Translations under genes and position numbers: made by a program
Shown: positions 59,116-64,000 of the stretch, piece by piece
Layout: every line of letters starts with the position of its first letter
How positions within the stretch are numbered: position 1 is the first letter of the stretch
The notes under the pieces: model-generated
Database searches by the model: none
What the model saw: the letters and a program-made list of their open reading frames with translations, nothing else
What the model was told of the DNA's origin: nothing
Assembly: GCA_004295045.1 (NCBI GenBank)
Contig: SHND01000011.1
Coordinates: 1 to 64,000, forward strand
DNA: 64,000 nucleotides
DNA from: Chloroflexota bacterium
GTDB lineage: Bacteria; Chloroflexota; Anaerolineae; UBA4142; SHND01
Direction of reading: 5' to 3'

Positions 59116-60051
59116 ATGCCTGAATCCATAATCATTGACACCGACCCCGGCATTGACGATTTCATGGCGATTCTGTTCGCGCTAAAATCGCCGGAACTTG
59201 ATGTCATCGCACTCACCACCGTGTTCGGAAATCATTACGTCGAAATCACCACGCGCAATGCGCTCCGTCTCTTGGAACTCGCGGGACGCGATGACATTCC
59301 TGTCGCGCGCGGTGCATACTCGCCGCTCGTGCGTACTTATCGGAGTCCGCCAACCTTTGTGCATGGCGAAGATGGTTTGGGCGACGCGGGCTTGACGCAT
59401 GAACCCGATTCGGAATTGGCGCACAAGCGCGCCGCTCAATTCATTGTCGAAGCAATCATGTCGCGCCCCGGTGAAATTACTCTGGTGCCTATTGGTCCAC
59501 TGACCAATATTGCAATGGCGTTGAAATTGGAACCGCGCCTGGTCAAAGCAACCAAACGCGTCGTGTTGATGGGCGGCGCGGCATTTGTCCCGGGCAATGT
59601 TTCGCCTGTCGCCGAAGCCAACATTTTCGACGACCCCGAAGCCGCGGCGCAAGTTTTCGGCGCGGGCTGGGACGTGGTGATGGTGGGGCTGGATGTGACA
59701 ATGCCTGTGATCATGGATCGCGCTTTTATTGCGGAACTTGCCGCGTCAAAGGCGCCATATGCGGAATTGATTGCGCGCGTCGTCCCACACTATCAAGCGT
59801 TTCACGCGTCCACTTACAAAACGGATGGCGCCATGCACACGCACGACCCAACGGCAATCGCGTATCTGATTCGCCCCGAACTGTTTCAAACCGTTCGGCG
59901 CTGCATTCGCGTGGACACCCAAAGCTACGCGACCGGGCAAACCATTGTGGACCGTTCCGGCAAATGGTACGATGGTGTCGAGACGACAATTTGCACAGGG
60001 GTGGATGCACAAGGCGTTTTGGATTTGTATAAAGAAAGAGTGACTCGCTAA
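59116..60051 (+). CDS. Inosine-uridine preferring nucleoside hydrolase
   Basis: A protein of 311 residues. The calcium-binding signature DTDPGIDD is at residues 8-15, ALTTVFGNH follows, then LVPIGPLTNIAMAL and VLMGGAAFVPGNVSPVAEAN, FDDPEAAAQVF, and HDPTAIAYLI with the late Asp. These are the hallmarks of N-ribohydrolases that cut nucleosides to base and ribose in salvage. Substrate class cannot be fixed. With the deoxynucleoside kinase at 60.9-61.6 kb it suggests a local nucleoside-salvage theme. Confidence 0.93.
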   Translation: MPESIIIDTDPGIDDFMAILFALKSPELDVIALTTVFGNHYVEITTRNALRLLELAGRDDIPVARGAYSPLVRTYRSPPTFVHGEDGLGDAGLTHEPDSELAHKRAAQFIVEAIMSRPGEITLVPIGPLTNIAMALKLEPRLVKATKRVVLMGGAAFVPGNVSPVAEANIFDDPEAAAQVFGAGWDVVMVGLDVTMPVIMDRAFIAELAASKAPYAELIARVVPHYQAFHASTYKTDGAMHTHDPTAIAYLIRPELFQTVRRCIRVDTQSYATGQTIVDRSGKWYDGVETTICTGVDAQGVLDLYKERVTR

Positions 60052-60060
60052 GCATATCCC

Positions 60061-60103
60061 AAATTTCAAAAATAATTTTCCACGATAATTATTTTTGAAG
60101 TTT
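60061..60103. terminator. AT-rich hairpin after the nucleoside hydrolase gene
   Basis: TTCAAAAATAATT (60065-60077) pairs with AATTATTTTTGAA (60087-60099), extended by AAA/TTT. The stem is long but AT-rich. It may end the transcript weakly, or be a worn heptad tract. Confidence 0.5.
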
Positions 60104-60117
60104 CCAATCCGAATCTC

Positions 60118-60933
60118 ATGCAAACTCGCGAACCATTTGATGCGCTCTTTGGCAAGAAAAAAGTGATTATCGGCATGGTGCATCTTCAAGCCCTGCCCGG
60201 CGCGCCGCGCTATGCAAATAACATGAGCGCGGTGATAGATGCGGCGTTGAAGGATGCCGAGGCGCTCGAACAAGGCGGGGTGGAGGGCATCATGATCGAA
60301 AACTTTTTCGACGCGCCCTTTTTCAAAGACCACGTGCCGCCCGAAACGGTTGCCGCGATGACACGCGTCATCACAATCCTTCGCCAAAAAACCAAACTGC
60401 CGCTCGGGGTCAATGTCTTGCGCAATGATGGCATCAGCGCGTTGGCGATTGCCGCCGCGTGCGAGGCGCAATTTGTGCGCATCAATATCGTCTCGTGGGC
60501 GATGCTCGCCGATCAAGGTATCATCGAAGGGCGCGCCGCAGAAATCGCGCGCTATCGCAAAATGCTCGGCGCGAACGTTCTGATTTTTACCGATTGTTTG
60601 ACGAAACACGCCGAGCCGCTCGCGCCGATGCAAATGGAATGGGTCGCGCTCGATACGTGGGAACGCGGCGGCGCGGATGCGTTGGTGATCAGCGGGAAAG
60701 CAACAGGTTATGCCACCGATTTGGGGGACGTGATCGCAGCGCGCAAAGGCGCGCCCGACGCGCCGCTATTGATTGGCAGCGGGGTGAACGTTGAAAACGT
60801 TCATGATTTTTTGCCGACGGTGGATGGCGTACTGGTGGGAACGTCGCTCAAAGTGGACGGACACGTCGAAAATCCTGTAGATGTTACGCGCGTGCGCGCG
60901 ATCGTGGATAAAGTGCGCGGATTTGTGGAGTAG
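60118..60933 (+). CDS. BtpA/SgcQ family TIM-barrel protein
   Basis: A protein of 271 residues. KVIIGMVHLQALPGAPRY at the start, ALEQGGVEGIMIENFFDAPF, LPLGVNVLRNDGISALAIAA, CEAQFVRINIVSWAMLADQG, GADALVISGKATG and LIGSGVNVENVHDFL are all family signatures. BtpA is needed for photosystem I stability in cyanobacteria, while SgcQ in E. coli sits with sugar genes; in non-phototrophs the role is unknown. With a nucleoside hydrolase upstream it may act on ribose or another sugar. No ribosome site is clear. It ends four bases from the convergent kinase gene. Confidence 0.92.
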   Translation: MQTREPFDALFGKKKVIIGMVHLQALPGAPRYANNMSAVIDAALKDAEALEQGGVEGIMIENFFDAPFFKDHVPPETVAAMTRVITILRQKTKLPLGVNVLRNDGISALAIAAACEAQFVRINIVSWAMLADQGIIEGRAAEIARYRKMLGANVLIFTDCLTKHAEPLAPMQMEWVALDTWERGGADALVISGKATGYATDLGDVIAARKGAPDAPLLIGSGVNVENVHDFLPTVDGVLVGTSLKVDGHVENPVDVTRVRAIVDKVRGFVE

Positions 60934-60937
60934 TATC

Positions 60938-61597
60938 TTATGCGCCGGATGTCGCTAAAAACGTGCGCACCTGCGTTATCACCATCGCCTGATCCTTTGC
61001 CGCTGTAAAATCCAGCGCATCGCTGTCCAATTCTAAATAGGGCAGCTGCGATTGCTGCACCACGTTTTGAAAAGCTGCGATATATTTTTGCAGCGCGGCA
61101 AGATATTTCAGCGCAATGTTTTCGGTCTGATACTTCCAGCCGCGTTGTTTCATTCGCGCAAAGCATTTGGCAGGCGATGCGCGCAAAAAAATATATGCGT
61201 CGGGTTCGGGGTACGCATACGCTCGCTGCATAATTTCGCAAAGGACTTGGTAGAACTCGTTTTCCTGCGGCGTAATTATCTTTTCCTCCAGCAAATAGCG
61301 CCCATAGACATGCCGATTGGTCGAGCCGCCGGCGTCAATAAAATAATGTTCAAACATCTGCCCGTCCGTCAATTCATGATAGATGCGGACGTAATCATAA
61401 AAGTAGCGCACGGCATTCGTAAAACCCCAACGCGCCGGCTGTTGAACATATTGTTCCAAAAACGGATTTTGGCTGAAATCTTCGGGGATGGCAACGCTGT
61501 TGGAGATCGCTTTGCCAAGCAGGTGAGCCAGAGTGCTTTTGCCCGAACTGATATTGCCGATGATTGAAATGTTACGCAGCGATGTGGGTACTGTCAT
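60938..61597 (-). CDS. Deoxynucleoside kinase
   Basis: A protein of 219 residues, matching the bacterial deoxyadenosine/deoxyguanosine kinase size. Walker A GNISSGKST at 14-22, PEDFSQNPFLEQYVQQPARW with the substrate Glu, YDYVRIYHELTDGQMFEHYF, and PDAYIFLRASPAKCFARMKQRG with the lid Arg residues. The usual ERS or DRS motif is changed to DAGGSTNRHVYGRYL, which keeps Asp and a later Arg. It phosphorylates deoxynucleosides for salvage. The specificity cannot be told. Confidence 0.85.
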   Translation of the reverse strand: MTVPTSLRNISIIGNISSGKSTLAHLLGKAISNSVAIPEDFSQNPFLEQYVQQPARWGFTNAVRYFYDYVRIYHELTDGQMFEHYFIDAGGSTNRHVYGRYLLEEKIITPQENEFYQVLCEIMQRAYAYPEPDAYIFLRASPAKCFARMKQRGWKYQTENIALKYLAALQKYIAAFQNVVQQSQLPYLELDSDALDFTAAKDQAMVITQVRTFLATSGA

Positions 61598-62036
61598 AGC
61601 GTCGGGGATGCCTCGTCAACTGCCATAGCGGAAAAGAAGAACGCGATTCCGTGCGCCGCGCAGGGCGCCTGTCAAATTCTAGCAGAACTCGCCGCGTGAT
61701 ACAATCTCAAAACCGATACAAAAATTCGAGTACCCCCCCTTGTTTTGGGCATCACAACAGGATATAATTTTTACGCGTTCCCCTTTTTGCTCGCACCCTT
61801 TCCACACAGCAGTGGACCTACGAACTGTGACAATGAATGTCTTGGGCGATTCATACAATTCGAGTTCTTGTGCTTGCGATTTAAACTCGCGCGTTGATTT
61901 CGGCGCGCGTTACGCGTAACCCGAGTTACGCGCAACGCGCGCCGCTTTTTCGTTCAACGCCGAAAGGAGGCAGCGCCAACTCACAAAATTTTTCCGTTCG
62001 TCTGCAGAATCAATCTTATGTTATGGAGGTGACTCG
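61598..62036 (+). other. 439-base gap with a long structured leader for coxS/coxL
   Basis: It holds the promoter at 61740-61768 and then about 260 nt before coxS. Several stems are seen: TGAAT/ATTCA (about 61,834-61,853), CGAGTT/AACTCG (61,861-61,889), and a GC-rich one at 61901-61944 (CGGCGCGCGTTACGCGTAA with its near-perfect complement, one A-C mismatch, 6-nt loop) followed by CTTTTTCG. After that comes GAAAGGAGGCAGCGCC. The last stem with its T run looks like an attenuator. GGAGGT before the ATG at 62037 is the ribosome site. Confidence 0.65.
61740..61768 (+). promoter_or_regulatory. Promoter TTGTTT-17-TATAAT for the cox genes
   Basis: TTGTTT at 61740-61745, 17-base spacer, consensus TATAAT at 61763-61768. 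Predicted +1 near 61775, giving an unusually long leader of about 262 nt. Confidence 0.65.
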
Positions 62037-62495
62037 ATGAAAGTGAGTATGCAGGTCAATGGCAAGCCGCACCAAGTGGATGTCGAGCCGCGCTGGTTGC
62101 TCGTGCATGTCTTGCGTGACAAGCTGGGCTTGACCGGCACGAACGTCGGCTGCGATACATCGCAGTGCGGCACGTGCACTGTGTTGATGGATGGCATGGC
62201 AGTCAAATCGTGCAACGTCCTTGCCGTGCAAGCCGATGGCGCGGACATTACGACGATTGAAGGTCTGAAAACAGACGGCGCCTATCATCCCGTACAACAA
62301 GCGTTCTGGGACAATCACGGTTTGCAATGCGGCTTTTGTACGCCGGGCATGATTATGACGACAATGGATCTGCTCAAGCACCATACCGATCCGACGGATG
62401 AAGAAATTCGTCACGGGCTTGAAGGCAATCTGTGTCGTTGCACCGGTTACGAAAATATCGTGCGCGCCGTACGCGACGCGGCGGACAAGATGTAG
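62037..62495 (+). CDS. coxS: CoxS-like small subunit with two [2Fe-2S] clusters
   Basis: A protein of 152 residues, standard for the iron-sulphur subunit of molybdenum hydroxylases. The plant-ferredoxin-type cluster uses Cys39, 44, 47 and 59 ([16 protein letters not shown]), and the second cluster uses Cys98, 101, 133 and 135 ([23 protein letters not shown]). It carries electrons from the molybdenum centre to an FAD subunit (CoxM), which must lie outside the window or be elsewhere. The strong ribosome site GGAGGT precedes the ATG. Confidence 0.95.
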   Translation: MKVSMQVNGKPHQVDVEPRWLLVHVLRDKLGLTGTNVGCDTSQCGTCTVLMDGMAVKSCNVLAVQADGADITTIEGLKTDGAYHPVQQAFWDNHGLQCGFCTPGMIMTTMDLLKHHTDPTDEEIRHGLEGNLCRCTGYENIVRAVRDAADKM

Positions 62496-62500
62496 CAGTT

Positions 62501-62640
62501 GGCGAATAGCAGATAGCGAATAGCAGATAGCAGATAGCGAATAGCAAATAGCAAATAGCGAATGGCAAATAGCAAATAGCGAATGGCACATAGTAAATTC
62601 CGTTTAGCCATCAGCCATTGGCTATCAGCTATCAGCCACT
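62501..62640. repeat. Heptad fold-back tract I (coxS / coxL gap)
   Basis: Fourteen 7-mers in register from 62501 to 62598: GGCGAAT, AGCAGAT, AGCGAAT, AGCAGAT twice, AGCGAAT, AGCAAAT twice, AGCGAAT, GGCAAAT, AGCAAAT, AGCGAAT, GGCACAT, AGTAAAT. After a short centre the inverted half follows: AGCCATC, AGCCATT, GGCTATC, AGCTATC, AGCCACT. It lies between coxS and the coxL mini-ORF and is the longest tract seen. Confidence 0.88.
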
Positions 62641-62650
62641 GGAGGCAACT

Positions 62651-62740
62651 ATGGGAGTTTTAGGACAATCTATTAAACGACGTAAAGACCCGCGTTTGAA
62701 CGCGCGCAACGCGCGCGGAGGTGTAACATGGGAGTTTTAG
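62651..62740 (+). CDS. Mini-ORF duplicating the CoxL N terminus (29 codons)
   Basis: ATG with GGAGG seven bases upstream. Its first 16 residues, MGVLGQSIKRRKDPRL, match the true CoxL start at 62728 in 15 of 16 positions; the DNA is identical over the first 23 bases, then differs at six of the next 25, mostly at third codon positions. It then runs out of homology, reads through the real coxL ribosome site in another frame and stops at 62738-62740, 13 bases inside coxL. It may be a leader peptide coupled to coxL, or the remnant of an older coxL 5' end. Confidence 0.5.
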   Translation: MGVLGQSIKRRKDPRLNARNARGGVTWEF

Positions 62741-64000
62741 GACAATCTATCAAGCGACGCGAAGACCCGCGTCTCATCACAGGCGAAGCGAAATATCTCG
62801 ACGATATTCAACTGCCCGGCATGGCGCACGCGGCGATTTTGCGCTCGCCGTTCGCGCACGCAAAAATCAAAAGCATCAATACCGACAAAGCGAAAGCGCA
62901 TCCCGGCGTCATCGGCGTTTTCACCGGCAAGGATTTTGCGGATTTGCCTGCTTTGCCATGCGCTTGGCAAGCCGAAGCGGGCCGCATTCAGAATAATGTC
63001 AACACACCACGCGTATTGGAAATTGATCGCGTGACGCACACTGGCATGGGCGTTGCCGTTGTCGTCGCCGAAGATCGCTACACGGCTGAGGACGCGCTCG
63101 AATTGATCGAAGTGGATTGGGAACCGCTGCCCGTCGTGACCGACGCGAAAAAAGCGACGGAAGCAGGCGCTCCTCAATTGCATGAAAACGCGCCGAACAA
63201 TATCGTTATGGATTGGGAATGTGGCGACAAAGCCGGTACCGACGCCGCGCTCGCGTCTGCCCAAGTCGTGGTTCAAGAACATTTGGTCAATCAACGTCTC
63301 ATTCCGACGCCAATGGAACCGCGCGGCTGCGCCGCCCAGTATCAGCCCGCATCTGAAGAATATACGCTCTGGATCTCTTCGCAGACACCGCACATTATGC
63401 GCTTGCTGATTACGGCATTTGTGTTTGGCATTCCGGAAACCAAAATGCGCGTCATTGCCCCGCAAATCGGCGGCGCGTTCGGGACCAAGATCTTCTTGTA
63501 TCCCGAATATCCATTGATGGCGGCGCTCGCGAAAAAAGTGGGACGTCCGGTCAAATGGGCAGAAACGCGCCGCGAAAATTACGTTGCAACCATTCACGGG
63601 CGCGATCACATCAGCGACATTCAAGTCGGCGCGAATAAAGATGGCACCATCACTGCGCTGAAAGTTAACACCTACGCGAATCTCGGCGGAATTCTCTCAA
63701 CTATCGCGCCCGGCATTCCCACAACGTTGTACGGTCGGATGCTCTCCGGCGCGTACAAGTTCCCGAATATCTATTGCAACGTCAAGGGTGTGTACTCGAA
63801 CACGGGGATGGTTGATGCGTATCGCGGTGCGGGACGTCCCGAAGCGACGTATATTGTCGAACGCGCGATGGATTTGGTTGCGAACGAATTGGGGATGGAC
63901 CCAACTGAAGTACGGCGCAAGAACTTTATCCAGCCGCAAGACTTTCCGTACGCGCCTGCAGACAACCTGCTCGCCGGTTTGCAATATGACAGCGGTGATT
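62728..64000 (+). CDS. Form-II CoxL-like molybdopterin-binding large subunit (3' end outside window)
   Basis: The frame is open from the ATG at 62728, with GGAGG seven bases upstream, to the window edge (424 codons). It belongs to the xanthine dehydrogenase/CO dehydrogenase large-subunit family: KRREDPRLITGEAKYLDDIQ, HAAILRSPFAHAKI, the QIGGAFGTK molybdopterin loop and RPVKWAETRRENY. The active-site loop reads AYRGAGRPE at residues 364-372. True (form I) CO dehydrogenase has AYRCSFR with the copper-binding Cys; AYRGAGR marks form II, whose substrates are mostly unknown and probably not CO. Confidence 0.92.
   Translation, partial: MGVLGQSIKRREDPRLITGEAKYLDDIQLPGMAHAAILRSPFAHAKIKSINTDKAKAHPGVIGVFTGKDFADLPALPCAWQAEAGRIQNNVNTPRVLEIDRVTHTGMGVAVVVAEDRYTAEDALELIEVDWEPLPVVTDAKKATEAGAPQLHENAPNNIVMDWECGDKAGTDAALASAQVVVQEHLVNQRLIPTPMEPRGCAAQYQPASEEYTLWISSQTPHIMRLLITAFVFGIPETKMRVIAPQIGGAFGTKIFLYPEYPLMAALAKKVGRPVKWAETRRENYVATIHGRDHISDIQVGANKDGTITALKVNTYANLGGILSTIAPGIPTTLYGRMLSGAYKFPNIYCNVKGVYSNTGMVDAYRGAGRPEATYIVERAMDLVANELGMDPTEVRRKNFIQPQDFPYAPADNLLAGLQYDSGD

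Noticed and set aside
61901..61992. Molybdenum-cofactor riboswitch
   Set aside because: Position and target would fit, but I could not match the known consensus; kept only as an unidentified structured leader.
62501..62640. CRISPR-like array
   Set aside because: The unit is 7 bases with no spacers, the words are degenerate and the right part is inverted; no cas gene is near.
62728..64000. Genuine aerobic CO dehydrogenase large subunit
   Set aside because: The active-site loop is AYRGAGR, not AYRCSFR, so the copper-binding Cys is missing (form II).

Overview
The window is about 64 kb of bacterial chromosome, moderately GC-rich and densely coded on both strands. It most resembles a member of the Chloroflexota. 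This is an inference from style, not from a marker gene: several exported proteins carry Thr-Pro-rich linkers behind one signal peptide or membrane anchor (about 1.95-2.16 kb, 23.4 kb, 30.2 kb), there are several secreted subtilisins and beta-helix proteins, many genes seem to be transcribed without a leader, and no outer-membrane or flagellar genes are seen. No 16S rRNA or ribosomal-protein operon is present to settle it.

Layout. 0-9.7 kb: end of a PIG-L deacetylase, a secreted FG-GAP protein, radA, a secreted repeat protein and two divergent paralogous subtilisins. 9.8-14.2 kb: clpC and a four-domain S1 protein. 14.3-23.2 kb (minus strand): ridA, a beta-helix protein, a CoxE/CoxD-type VWA-MoxR pair, a subtilisin fused to a polytopic membrane domain, arylamine N-acetyltransferase, tRNA-Gln(CTG) and a hybrid histidine kinase. 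23.3-31.1 kb: CapA-like lipoprotein, DUF1028 protein, PrsW-like protease, DegV, a sigma factor with two small membrane proteins, and an M23 peptidase. 31.1-40.9 kb: gltX, an ABC1 kinase, glnS, lactate dehydrogenase, aldo/keto reductase, alpha/beta hydrolase and an FprA-like flavoprotein. 40.9-49 kb: an exopolysaccharide operon of four GT4 glycosyltransferases, an O-antigen-ligase-type protein and a GT39-type protein. 49-55.8 kb: a large secreted beta-helix protein, a two-component operon, a further GT4 enzyme and a MazF toxin-antitoxin pair. 55.8-61.6 kb: recD2, a haem lipoprotein, DUF423, nucleoside hydrolase, BtpA-like protein and deoxynucleoside kinase. 61.6-64 kb: a long structured leader, coxS and the first part of a form-II coxL.

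The most unusual signal is not a gene. About nine gaps between neighbouring genes hold degenerate repeats with a strict 7-nt period, often folding back on themselves. The words differ from place to place, but some are shared between loci: one 22-nt word string is identical at 52.5 kb and, inverted, at 58.7 kb. Two tracts run in register into a start codon (gltX and the histidine kinase at 52,590). A related 8-nt tract sits in frame inside recD2. They recall the heptanucleotide STRR repeats of filamentous cyanobacteria.

Two other points stand out. The 5' end of coxL is duplicated as a 29-codon mini-ORF with its own ribosome site, and four of the five codon differences between the copies are synonymous. 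At least six genes have a -10 box whose predicted +1 falls on, or one base before, the start codon. Genes at the two window edges are cut.
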